NCBI GenBank assembly: GCA_028288395.1
Contig: JAQBNV010000497.1
Coordinates: 1 to 5,710, forward strand
Direction: 5' to 3'
Length of the DNA stretch: 5,710 nucleotides
Origin: Adhaeribacter sp.
GTDB taxonomy: Bacteria; Bacteroidota; Bacteroidia; Cytophagales; Hymenobacteraceae
This document shows positions 1-5,360 of this stretch, piece after piece; the first letter of the stretch is position 1, and every line of letters begins with the position of its first letter. The position numbers and the translations under genes are program-made. The notes under the pieces were generated by a model, which saw only the letters and a list, made by a program, of their open reading frames with translations, made no database searches and had not been told where the DNA came from.

Positions 1-337
1 AAAAATAAGAATTTAATAATCCTAGCTTTTTTGCTTTAAAGTTATACTATAAATTATTAAAATTATAATTTAATTTTTTTTCAGTGATCGCTTCAAAAGC
101 TTTATGCGTAGCTTGGGTTTTATAAAATCAGGAGGAATCTTTATAATTTATTTGGGTGGGAGGTAAAACCTACCGACGCAGATGGGTAATTACTACTAAT
201 TATTAAGATAAATTAACTTTGATTTACCCTTTCTGGTTGGTGCCGCTAGTCTTAGAATTATTAGCGGGTACAGGAAATGATTTTCTGAACCATCTTCTAA
301 AATATATTTTTGCGTAAAAGCAGCTGGGCCTTACCCA

Positions 338-345
338 TAATTTTG
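338..345 (+). promoter_or_regulatory. Possible -7 promoter box (TAATTTTG) upstream of the aldo/keto reductase
   Basis: TAATTTTG matches the TAnnTTTG -7 box of Bacteroidota primary sigma factors exactly. The nearest upstream TTG (310-312) is 25 bases away, longer than the usual spacing of about 19-21, so the -33 element is poor. Transcription from here would give a leader of roughly 175 bases. A second exact match, TAACTTTG at 224-231, also lacks a well-spaced TTG. Both may be chance matches in AT-rich DNA. Confidence 0.2.
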
Positions 346-443
346 ATTTTAGTCCGGAAAATAGCGTTTAAATTGGCCACAGCTATAAGGTAATTAATTG
401 GCCGTCCGCTATATTTTAAGTAGCAGAATAGCATGAAGTATAA

Positions 444-472
444 CCTTGTCTTAGCATAAAATTCTGACAAGG
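444..472. repeat. Perfect 7-bp inverted repeat 56 bases before the aldo/keto reductase start
   Basis: CCTTGTC (444-450) and GACAAGG (466-472) are exact reverse complements separated by 15 AT-rich bases. The placement fits an operator for a dimeric regulator or a leader hairpin. There is no T-run after it, so it is not a good terminator for upstream transcription. The function is inference. Confidence 0.4.
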
Positions 473-528
473 AGAGCAATAGCAGCGTACAACCTATAAC
501 TTACAACTTATCACCTACTTATACACGC

Positions 529-1515
529 ATGAATTACAGAAAATTAGGAAAGACCGGGATAGACGTATCCGAAATTAGTTTAGGTACCTGGCAGGTAGGC
601 GGCAAGTGGGGCGAACCCTTCAGCCACGACAATGCCGACCGGATTTTAAACGCCGCTGTAGATGCTGGCATTAATTTTATTGATACTGCCGATGTGTACG
701 GCGATGGGGAAAGCGAGAAAGCCGTGGGGCGCCTGGTGCGCAGCCGTTCCGAAAAAATTGCCGTGGCTACCAAATGTGGCCGCCGCCTGAGTCCGCACGT
801 AAGCGAATCGTACACGCCAGCTGCGCTGCGCAAGTTCGTGGAAAACAGCCTTGAGAACATGGGCCTCGAAACCCTCGACCTGATTCAGCTGCACTGCGCA
901 CCTACTGATGTCTACTACCGTCCCGAAATATTCGAACTGTTCGACCGGTTGAAAGAAGAAGGTAAAATACAGCATTTGGGCGTGAGTGTAGAGAAAGTAG
1001 AAGAAGCTTTGAAAGCCATCGAATTCCCGAATGTAACCACGGTGCAGCTAATCTTCAACTTGTTCCGGCAGCGGCCCGCCGGGTTGTTTTTTCAGGAAGC
1101 CAAACGCCGCGACATCGGCGTGATTGTGCGCGTGCCCCTGGCCAGCGGTCTGCTTACCGGTAAATTTAAACCCGACACCCATTTTGCCCCGACCGACCAC
1201 CGTAATTTTAACCGCAACGGCGAAGCATTTGACAAAGGCGAAACTTTTTCGGGACTGGATTATAACGTAGGCCTCGCGGCCGTAGCGGAGCTAAAGAAGC
1301 TTTTCCCGGAACAGGAAAACCTAGCGCCCGTGGCCCTGCGCTGGATTCTGCAGTTCGAGGCCGTAAGCTGCATTATACCGGGCGCTTCCAAACCCGAGCA
1401 CTTAACCTCTAACCTGCAAGCCCTGACTACCCCGGATTTTACCCCCGAACAACTGGCCGGTACGAAGGCGATTTACGAAACCCGGATAAAGCCGCTCGTG
1501 CACCAGCTTTGGTAA
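529..1515 (+). CDS. Aldo/keto reductase family oxidoreductase
   Basis: A complete 328-residue aldo/keto reductase, predicted to be a cytosolic NAD(P)H-dependent (beta/alpha)8-barrel enzyme that interconverts carbonyls and alcohols. The N-terminus (YRKLGKTGIDVSEISLGTWQ, residues 3-22) is typical of the IolS/YhdN-like bacterial branch. The catalytic tetrad is visible as D52 and Y57 in IDTADVYGDGESE, K82 in VATKCG and H122 in DLIQLH. VPLASGLLTGK (202-212) and IPGASKPEHLTSN (283-295) fit the cofactor-binding loops, the second contacting the cofactor phosphate. Length is normal and nothing essential is missing. The ATG at 529 puts the family N-terminus in place; no Shine-Dalgarno precedes it, as is usual in Bacteroidota. 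It stands alone, with a convergent neighbour downstream. The family is confident, but the substrate and the NADPH/NADH preference cannot be read from sequence. Confidence 0.95.
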   Translation: MNYRKLGKTGIDVSEISLGTWQVGGKWGEPFSHDNADRILNAAVDAGINFIDTADVYGDGESEKAVGRLVRSRSEKIAVATKCGRRLSPHVSESYTPAALRKFVENSLENMGLETLDLIQLHCAPTDVYYRPEIFELFDRLKEEGKIQHLGVSVEKVEEALKAIEFPNVTTVQLIFNLFRQRPAGLFFQEAKRRDIGVIVRVPLASGLLTGKFKPDTHFAPTDHRNFNRNGEAFDKGETFSGLDYNVGLAAVAELKKLFPEQENLAPVALRWILQFEAVSCIIPGASKPEHLTSNLQALTTPDFTPEQLAGTKAIYETRIKPLVHQLW

Positions 1516-1553
1516 CGGCGGCTAAGCCACCAACTTATTCGGCTTAGTTAACC
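1511..1553 (+). terminator. Stem-loop at the end of the aldo/keto reductase gene
   Basis: CTAAGCC (1522-1528) pairs perfectly with GGCTTAG (1541-1547) around a 12-base loop. Two G-T pairs can add to it, and the outer GGTAAC/GTTAACC arms, which include the stop codon, can lengthen it with a bulge. No T-run follows, so it is not a classical intrinsic terminator. It may act in 3'-end formation or mRNA protection. Confidence 0.4.
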
Positions 1554-1710
1554 TGAATTTACTGCCTATACCTAATGTTCAACTGGAATGCTTCGCATGC
1601 TGCAGCAGGAAGGGAAATTTACGCTTTTAAGAATGACAGTTGGTTTAAGCCATGTGGTATTAATTTATCTTGCCGGCCGATAGGGGTAGCTTACTTGCAC
1701 CGAACCCGCT

Positions 1711-1737
1711 AAAAAAATTCTTAAAAGGGGCGAATTT
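1711..1737 (-). terminator. Candidate intrinsic terminator of the SnoaL-like gene
   Basis: Read on the minus strand, AAATTC pairs with GAATTT (plus-strand arms 1715-1720 and 1732-1737) around an 11-base loop and runs into seven T residues (A-run at 1711-1717 on the plus strand). The stem is short and AT-rich, but the geometry and the position at the stop codon (1736-1738) fit an intrinsic terminator. Confidence 0.4.
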
Positions 1738-2230
1738 ATTTAGGCGGTATTGCTTGCATATCGCAGCCTTCGCGCCGGATATTGTAAGTCAGGTTTACGA
1801 TTTGCCAGCCCCGCGGCCCGCGGTACAACTGAAACACATCGGTGCCGCAATGGCTGAATTTGCCGTTGTTGAAGAAAGCGTACCGGCACCAGTACGAAGC
1901 CAGGTCGCCGTCTACCTGCACCTGGCCATCCCAGAAACGCTCGTCGAGGGTTTGGGGTGGTTTAGCTGCTAGCTGGGCCCGGAATTGTTTGCCGGATGTT
2001 TCGCGGGTTACCGTTTGTCCGGTAGGGTTCTGGCTTAGTACAATAATGCGGAAATTCGGAGCCATCACCGAGCGGGCTTTAGCCGAATCGGCAGCCCGCA
2101 TGCTGTCGAATAACGTCCGTACTGTGGCCGTAATGGCTTGCGCATCGGCAGCACCCGCTGGGTTTTTGGTTTGGGCAGCCAGGTTGGTAACCAGGAACAG
2201 GAAAAGCAGGGAAGAAGAGATTTTTTTCAT
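1736..2230 (-). CDS. Secreted SnoaL-like/DUF4440 (NTF2-fold) family protein
   Basis: A complete 164-residue protein. Residues 1-19 form a Sec signal peptide: MKK, a hydrophobic run SLLFLFLVTNL, then AA before Q20 as the likely signal peptidase I site. No cysteine sits at the cleavage site, so it is not a lipoprotein and is probably periplasmic or secreted. Residues about 30-152 fit the NTF2-like cone fold of the SnoaL/DUF4440 group. The long helix TVRTLFDSMRAADSAKARSV is followed by MAPNFRIIV, then the strand region around DGDLASYWCRYAFF, then GTDVFQLYRGPRGWQIVNLTYN. Members range from polyketide cyclases to small ligand-binding proteins, and most secreted ones have no known role, so I assign none. 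C115, C128 and C156 could form a disulfide. It is convergent with the aldo/keto reductase and divergent from the gene at 2525. A weak -7-like TATGTTTT lies at 2260-2267 on the minus strand, with no good -33 box. Confidence 0.85.
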   Translation of the reverse strand: MKKISSSLLFLFLVTNLAAQTKNPAGAADAQAITATVRTLFDSMRAADSAKARSVMAPNFRIIVLSQNPTGQTVTRETSGKQFRAQLAAKPPQTLDERFWDGQVQVDGDLASYWCRYAFFNNGKFSHCGTDVFQLYRGPRGWQIVNLTYNIRREGCDMQAIPPK

Positions 2231-2241
2231 CCGGGGTCGGT

Positions 2242-2262
2242 AAGCTAAATTTTAAAGCTAAA
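2242..2262. repeat. Direct repeat AAGCTAAA x2 just upstream of the SnoaL-like gene
   Basis: AAGCTAAA occurs at 2242-2249 and again at 2255-2262, starting 13 bases apart, within 32 bases of the start codon at 2230. It overlaps the weak -7-like box on the minus strand. It could be a tandem regulator site in the leader or promoter, or a chance repeat in AT-rich DNA. Confidence 0.3.
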
Positions 2263-2394
2263 ACATAAATTTATTCATTTTACCGGAAGGTTGCTTTACC
2301 GTAAATAAATTATTTCGCCTCTTCCCACCCTTAACAACATTCTCTAATGGTAGAATTTATTTTAGGCGCATCCTATTGAAATTATTGTATTCCC

Positions 2395-2415
2395 GTACTG
2401 CTTTTACCCCAGTAC
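2395..2415. repeat. Perfect 6-bp inverted repeat in the divergent spacer
   Basis: GTACTG (2395-2400) and CAGTAC (2410-2415) are exact reverse complements around a nine-base loop. It lies in the 294-base spacer (2231-2524) between the divergent SnoaL-like gene and the small conserved gene. That spacer holds no supported reading frame. This is a possible operator or hairpin of unknown function. Confidence 0.3.
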
Positions 2416-2455
2416 AGACAGAGCTGCCAAATATCCGGTAAAATATTCTATGCTG

Positions 2456-2490
2456 ACAGGACCAGTCCGGACCTGTAACCTGCCCGGCAG
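2456..2490. promoter_or_regulatory. Two adjacent dyad-symmetric sites, operator-like, before the gene at 2525
   Basis: The 21-base element at 2456-2476 reads ACAGG-A-CC...GG-A-CCTGT: five outer pairs and two inner pairs separated by single mismatches. Three bases further on, CTGCC-C-GGCAG (2480-2490) is a perfect 5-bp palindrome around one base. The pair ends 34 bases before the start codon at 2525, a normal place for a dimeric regulator to bind. No nearby regulator gene identifies a binder, and the role is inference. Confidence 0.35.
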
Positions 2491-2524
2491 ATGAACAGTT
2501 TAAAGAGCATAATTATAATTTAGC

Positions 2525-2839
2525 ATGAACCAGCAGCTTATCCAGATATTATTGCCCCTTTACAACGAAGAAAAAGAAGTATTCCCCGAGGCTGTTTTTA
2601 CCCGCATCCGGGGACAACTGACAGAGCAGTTTGGCGGTATCACGACCTATTCCCGGGCGCCGGCAACGGGTTTGTGGAAAGAGAAGGAAGATAAAACCGT
2701 AAAAGATGCCATCATTATTTACGAAGTAATAGCCAAAACCCTGGACCAGGATTGGTGGCGGAACTACAAAGAGCACCTGGAAAAAATATTCCGGCAGGAC
2801 GAAATATTAATCAGAACCTGGGCAATTCAGGTACTTTAA
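2525..2839 (+). CDS. Small conserved hypothetical protein, likely alpha/beta fold
   Basis: A complete 104-residue protein without signal peptide or membrane segment, so probably cytosolic. It resembles a family of roughly 100-residue uncharacterised bacterial proteins that I recall with the same pattern: an N-terminal LLIPLY-type strand, an E/QFGG turn, an aromatic residue before a GLW segment, and a C-terminal DxxWW...F.QxEILIR.....L stretch. Here these are QILLPLY (7-13), LTEQFGGITTYSR (32-44), GLWKE (49-53), DQDWWRNY (74-81) and RQDEILIRTWAI (90-101). The predicted order beta-alpha-beta-beta-alpha-beta suggests a ferredoxin-like or dimeric alpha/beta-barrel fold, which is inference. No catalytic motif is evident. 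The ATG at 2525 has no Shine-Dalgarno; two dyad elements lie just upstream. It converges on the GH8 gene and appears to be a single-gene unit. The gene is real with good confidence; its function is unknown. Confidence 0.8.
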   Translation: MNQQLIQILLPLYNEEKEVFPEAVFTRIRGQLTEQFGGITTYSRAPATGLWKEKEDKTVKDAIIIYEVIAKTLDQDWWRNYKEHLEKIFRQDEILIRTWAIQVL

Positions 2840-2848
2840 TTGCCCGGG
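2817..2848. terminator. Strong 11-bp stem-loop spanning the stop codon of the 2525 gene
   Basis: Positions 2817-2827 (CCTGGGCAATT) pair with 2838-2848 (AATTGCCCGGG), ten Watson-Crick pairs and one G-T, around a ten-base loop. The stop codon (2837-2839) lies at the loop-to-3'-arm junction. No T-run follows on either strand, so factor-independent termination is doubtful. It lies between convergent genes and could act on both transcripts. Confidence 0.45.
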
Positions 2849-2873
2849 CAGCCATTCGGACGCGGACCTTATT

Positions 2874-2897
2874 GCCGGTAATTCAACCGGCTATTTT
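2874..2897 (+). terminator. Candidate intrinsic terminator for the 2525 gene, overlapping the GH8 3' end
   Basis: GCCGGT (2874-2879) pairs perfectly with ACCGGC (2886-2891) around a six-base loop and is followed on the plus strand by TATTTT. This suits termination of the plus-strand gene ending at 2839. The minus-strand stop codon of the GH8 gene (2883-2885) lies inside the loop, so the same hairpin also forms at the end of that message, where its tail AATAAGG lacks a T-run. Confidence 0.4.
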
Positions 2898-4223
2898 ACT
2901 TGGCGCATAAATCCGGAATTCGCCGCTGCAGTGCAGCAGACTCATGAGGTATAAGAGGCCATCGTAGTAGCGCTCGCCGGGTTGGTCCGGTATAGCTTCT
3001 TGCCAAAGCGCCTGCACAAAGTCTTTGGCCGGCGGATGCGTGGCGGCCAGGCTGGCGACCGCGTTGGTGGCTACCAGGCCTGTATTATGACTATTTCCTA
3101 TCTTTTTTCCGTCTACGGTATACACATTGCCATAATTTGCGATTCCCTGGGAGGCAAAAAATGCCTGGATGCGGTTGCTTAAAGCTTGCTGACGGGTATC
3201 TTTCTGCCACCAGGCCCAGTCGACGCTCCAGTTCATGGCGGTGCGCCAGGAGTCGTAGGCAAAGTAGTGGGCATTAGGGTTAAAAGACACCTTAACCGGT
3301 TTGCCGTCGAAGTCAGCGTAATCGGCGGCTAAGCCGGTTTGCGGGTGCGTGGCTTTAACGAAATAATTACGGCTGGTATCGGCGGCCGCGGCCCAGAAGG
3401 TCCGGTCGTTGGCGGGACCCCAGCGCGCCCATAGTTCGTAAAAAGCCGGCAAGTGGTAAGAGGGATCCGAAAAATTGCGTCCGTTGCCCTGCGGTACAAA
3501 CAAAATCATTTTTCGTTCTTCGTTTACCATGCTGCCTATGGTTTGGGTGCCCGATTTGGTCGGGACCGTTTTTAACGGCTGGTGACGCATGGTCGTCAGA
3601 ATTTTATTTGCCCAGGTTTGATAATCATATATACCAGTACCATTGCCCCACCGGCCCGCGGCAAAATAAAGCGCCGTCACAAAATATTCTTCTCCGTCGG
3701 GCGCCGGGGATTCGGAATTGGGCGTACCGTCTCGTTTTAAGGACCAGGCAAAATAGCCCGCCGCCGGGTGCGCCGGTTTTTGGATGTACATGTGGGTGAG
3801 GGCATAATTCCAGAGGGCATCAAACTCCGTTTTTTTATTTAGCTGTACCGCTATCATCATGCCGTAAGACATGCCTTCACTGCGAATATCGTTGTGGTAC
3901 ACATCGCAGATGTAGGCTTTCGGCCCCTGCTGGTTCTTGCCGGCCGGGAAATAAATGGCCTGGCTCGCCGAATCGCCGTGGAACAACTGCTGGAAAGCGG
4001 CGGCTACTTTGGCTGTGATCTCCGGCCCGGTATGGCCAGCCTCCCGAAATAAATTGCGGTATTTTTTAGTTGCAAAAGCCCCCTGGCCATCGGCTGTGGG
4101 GGGCGAGACGGTTGAACCGGAATTCTGGCCCGCACAAGCGCCCAGCAATAACCATCCGCCGAAAAAAGCTAAGCCGAGAACCCGGCCACGAACAGCAGCA
4201 AAATAAAGAAAGACGTGATGCAT
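2883..4223 (-). CDS. Glycoside hydrolase family 8 lipoprotein, Rex-like (probable exo-oligoxylanase)
   Basis: A complete 446-residue protein. Residues 1-29 are a lipoprotein signal peptide with lipobox L27-G-A-C30; the +2 to +6 residues AGQNS carry no acidic export signal, so it is probably periplasm-facing. The mature part matches GH8, an inverting (alpha/alpha)6-barrel family, most closely the reducing-end xylose-releasing exo-oligoxylanases (Rex, EC 3.2.1.156). Shared segments are KKYRNLFREAGH (53-64), DIRSEGMSYGMMIAVQL (112-128), GYFAWSLKRDGT (156-167), APDGEEYFVTALYFA (174-188), SDPSYHLPAFYELWARWG (252-269), YDSWRTAMNWSVDWAWW (323-339) and NSHNTGLVATNAVA (377-390). E116 is the expected catalytic acid, D324 the likely base and Y256 the conserved active-site tyrosine; H379 may match the histidine that reads the reducing-end sugar in Rex (alignment by eye). 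It likely trims xylo-oligosaccharides in the periplasm. GH8 also includes cellulases and chitosanases, so substrate is less certain than family. No SusC/D genes adjoin it. Confidence 0.9.
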   Translation of the reverse strand: MHHVFLYFAAVRGRVLGLAFFGGWLLLGACAGQNSGSTVSPPTADGQGAFATKKYRNLFREAGHTGPEITAKVAAAFQQLFHGDSASQAIYFPAGKNQQGPKAYICDVYHNDIRSEGMSYGMMIAVQLNKKTEFDALWNYALTHMYIQKPAHPAAGYFAWSLKRDGTPNSESPAPDGEEYFVTALYFAAGRWGNGTGIYDYQTWANKILTTMRHQPLKTVPTKSGTQTIGSMVNEERKMILFVPQGNGRNFSDPSYHLPAFYELWARWGPANDRTFWAAAADTSRNYFVKATHPQTGLAADYADFDGKPVKVSFNPNAHYFAYDSWRTAMNWSVDWAWWQKDTRQQALSNRIQAFFASQGIANYGNVYTVDGKKIGNSHNTGLVATNAVASLAATHPPAKDFVQALWQEAIPDQPGERYYDGLLYLMSLLHCSGEFRIYAPSKIAG

Positions 4224-4697
4224 ATTTAGCGGGTAAAATAAAACTGGGATATTTTGTCTTAAAGATGACAGAAATAAAATTAAATAATATAAAACACCTG
4301 CGAAGGTCTGCCTTCCTTAAAGCTTCGGGGTCACCGGCCGTAATAATAATTACTTTTTAAGGTATACGAAATAATCTATTGGCATAACTCCCGCAGTTTG
4401 TTATCCGCTTTTACGCGGAAGTTAAAAGCCGCTGGTGGAAAGCTTTCACCTTTATAAACCGGCCGGTGAATATTGGCATTGCATCACCGGTTTCCAGGCG
4501 CGGCTTCCCGGGTTAATTCATTTTCCATCAGAACAGTAGCCAACGGTATATGGGTTAAGTAAATATTTTTCCTTCCGGGGTTCATCTCCTGTTATCCAGG
4601 GCAACTTATTTAAAACAATAACGAAAAAGAATATTGGGCTACACTTACATAATCCGGCCGGAATAAAAATATCGTTACCAGGTTTTAAATTAATCAA
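4224..4697. other. Divergent intergenic region with dense inverted repeats
   Basis: This 474-base spacer separates the divergent GH8 and 148-residue protein genes and must hold both promoters, but I find no good TTG/TAnnTTTG pair on either strand. Reading frames across it on either strand are not protein-like. Its left part is AT-rich and has a 5-bp hairpin with a four-base loop, GAAGG-TCTG-CCTTC (4302-4315). The centre (4404-4493) is a block of overlapping inverted repeats, described separately. On the right, TCCGGCCGGA (4653-4662) is a perfect palindrome 35 bases before the start at 4698. Confidence 0.5.
4404..4493. repeat. Structured block of overlapping, partly exclusive stems
   Basis: Several exact inverted repeats crowd into 90 bases. 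TCCGC/GCGGA (4404-4408, 4415-4419) and GCTTTTA/TAAAAGC (4407-4413, 4423-4429) share bases, so they cannot form together. GGTG-GAAAGCTTTC-ACC (4434-4450) is a bulged palindrome. CCGGTGA/TCACCGG (4463-4469, 4484-4490) and AAACCGG/CCGGTTT (4456-4462, 4487-4493) again compete for the same 3' arm. ACCGGCCGGT (4458-4467) is itself palindromic. This could be a switching leader, a small RNA, a repeat element such as a REP-like unit, or a cluster of protein sites. I cannot match it to a known riboswitch class. Confidence 0.45.
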
Positions 4698-5144
4698 ATG
4701 AAGAACAAGGCGCTTTTTGATAAAACCGTTAAGATATTGGTAAACGCTTATCTTAATAATTCGTTGGTACACGGCAATTGCCACGCCTGTGCGGTCGGTA
4801 ATATGGTAGCGGCCCACCTGGGTATCCAATACGACGAGGATTTAAAATGGATTGGCCGACCGGTGGGCTGGTCGCAGGTGTTTGTTACTTTAAGCTATAA
4901 AATTGCCCAGGTAAAGCGGCCCTGGGCCTATACCGGCGAAGCCAAAATTCAGATAGATGCTACCGGTTATACGTGGCAGGAACTGGCCCGCCTGGAATAT
5001 GCCTTCGAACGGGCACCCTGGGGCAAGACGAAAGAAGAACGGATGTTTAACGGTTTGATGGCCTTGGTAGAAGTGCTGAGCCAGCTCCACGAAATGGATG
5101 AGAAAACAAAAATGGCGACGAAAGCCCTGTTTCTAAAAGAATAA
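4698..5144 (+). CDS. Conserved protein of unknown function with H-x2-C-x2-C motif
   Basis: A complete 148-residue, probably cytosolic protein with no signal peptide or membrane segment. It resembles an uncharacterised family that I recall from Bacteroidota genomes and their phages, with the same landmarks: an N-terminal LFDKTVKILVNAY helix (6-18), the HGNCHACAVGNMVA segment (25-38), DATGYTWQELARLEYAFE (87-104) and MFNGLMALVEVLSQLHE (116-132). H25, C28 and C31 could bind a metal or form a redox pair; this is inference, as no function is established to my knowledge. The protein looks mainly alpha-helical. The charged tail ends KALFLKE. The ATG at 4698 follows an AT-rich run with no Shine-Dalgarno, and a CCGGCCGG palindrome lies about 35 bases upstream. 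Bestrophin follows 216 bases later on the same strand; that gap argues against tight coupling. The gene is confident, the function unknown. Confidence 0.8.
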   Translation: MKNKALFDKTVKILVNAYLNNSLVHGNCHACAVGNMVAAHLGIQYDEDLKWIGRPVGWSQVFVTLSYKIAQVKRPWAYTGEAKIQIDATGYTWQELARLEYAFERAPWGKTKEERMFNGLMALVEVLSQLHEMDEKTKMATKALFLKE

Positions 5145-5161
5145 AATGCTTACCGTAAAAC

Positions 5162-5191
5162 TTGGCCAAATATTGAATAAGTTGGTTTTTT
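5162..5191 (+). terminator. Weak terminator-like hairpin with T-run after the 148-residue protein gene
   Basis: CCAA (5166-5169) can pair with TTGG (5182-5185), with two more G-T pairs possible (5164-5165 with 5186-5187), ending in a run of six T (5186-5191). The stem is short, so this is only a weak candidate, 20 bases after the stop codon at 5142-5144. Confidence 0.2.
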
Positions 5192-5304
5192 AGGGCGGAC
5201 AAACGGTAATAATCTTACCAGGCCAAACCTAATGGCGCTAGCGGTCACTGCCACGCCCCGGATGAATATCTTTCGCCCATTTTTTCTAACTACCTAAAGA
5301 CCGG

Positions 5305-5348
5305 CAACGTTCAGGCGCTTTTCCGGGTATCACTACCTGAAAACGTTG
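5305..5348 (+). promoter_or_regulatory. Stem-loop just before the bestrophin start codon
   Basis: CAACGTTCAGG (5305-5315) pairs with CCTG-AA-AACGTTG (5336-5348): eleven base pairs interrupted only by a two-base A bulge, around a 20-base loop. Its 3' foot is 12 bases before the ATG at 5361, so in the mRNA it would sit at the ribosome-binding region and could limit translation. As DNA it could be an operator, the outer CAACGTT/AACGTTG being perfect. No T-run follows, so termination is unlikely. Confidence 0.4.
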
Positions 5349-5360
5349 GGACCTACCTGT

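Larger units (their letters stand above)
1..528. other. AT-rich intergenic region, no supported gene
   Basis: This stretch is visibly richer in A and T than the genes to its right, and no reading frame in it resembles a known protein. It must carry the upstream control region of the aldo/keto reductase and may hold the end of whatever lies left of the window. It contains two Bacteroidota-like -7 boxes (224-231 and 338-345), a weak 6-bp stem (243-248 with 262-267) and a perfect 7-bp inverted repeat (444-450 with 466-472). An AGGAGG-like string near 131 is not followed by a usable reading frame. A small RNA or a long 5' leader cannot be excluded from sequence alone. Confidence 0.6.

Noticed and set aside
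297..479. A 60-codon minus-strand reading frame in the left spacer
   Set aside because: It is in AT-rich DNA with composition unlike the real genes, has no recognisable protein features, and contains both arms of the 444-472 inverted repeat.
1624..1727. An 11-bp perfect inverted repeat (CTTTTAAGAAT / ATTCTTAAAAG), 82 bases apart, considered as the ends of a MITE
   Set aside because: There is no flanking target duplication, the interior has no transposon-like features, and the right arm is explained by the A-rich terminator region of the SnoaL-like gene.
1670..2243. Two plus-strand reading frames of 100 and 133 codons
   Set aside because: They lie antisense to the SnoaL-like gene, whose signal peptide and domain pattern are convincing; the antisense frames show no family features.
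2883..4223. Polysaccharide utilisation locus around the GH8 gene
   Set aside because: No SusC, SusD, other glycan enzyme or sensor/regulator gene is present in the window.
4518..4829. A 103-codon minus-strand reading frame overlapping the start of the 148-residue protein gene
   Set aside because: It overlaps the well-supported plus-strand gene and its sequence is not protein-like for this genome. The overlapped plus-strand gene has family-like motifs.
5232..5297. A 21-codon plus-strand mini reading frame before bestrophin, and a 15-codon one at 5146-5193
   Set aside because: Neither has a ribosome-binding signal or a recognisable peptide. Such short frames are expected by chance.
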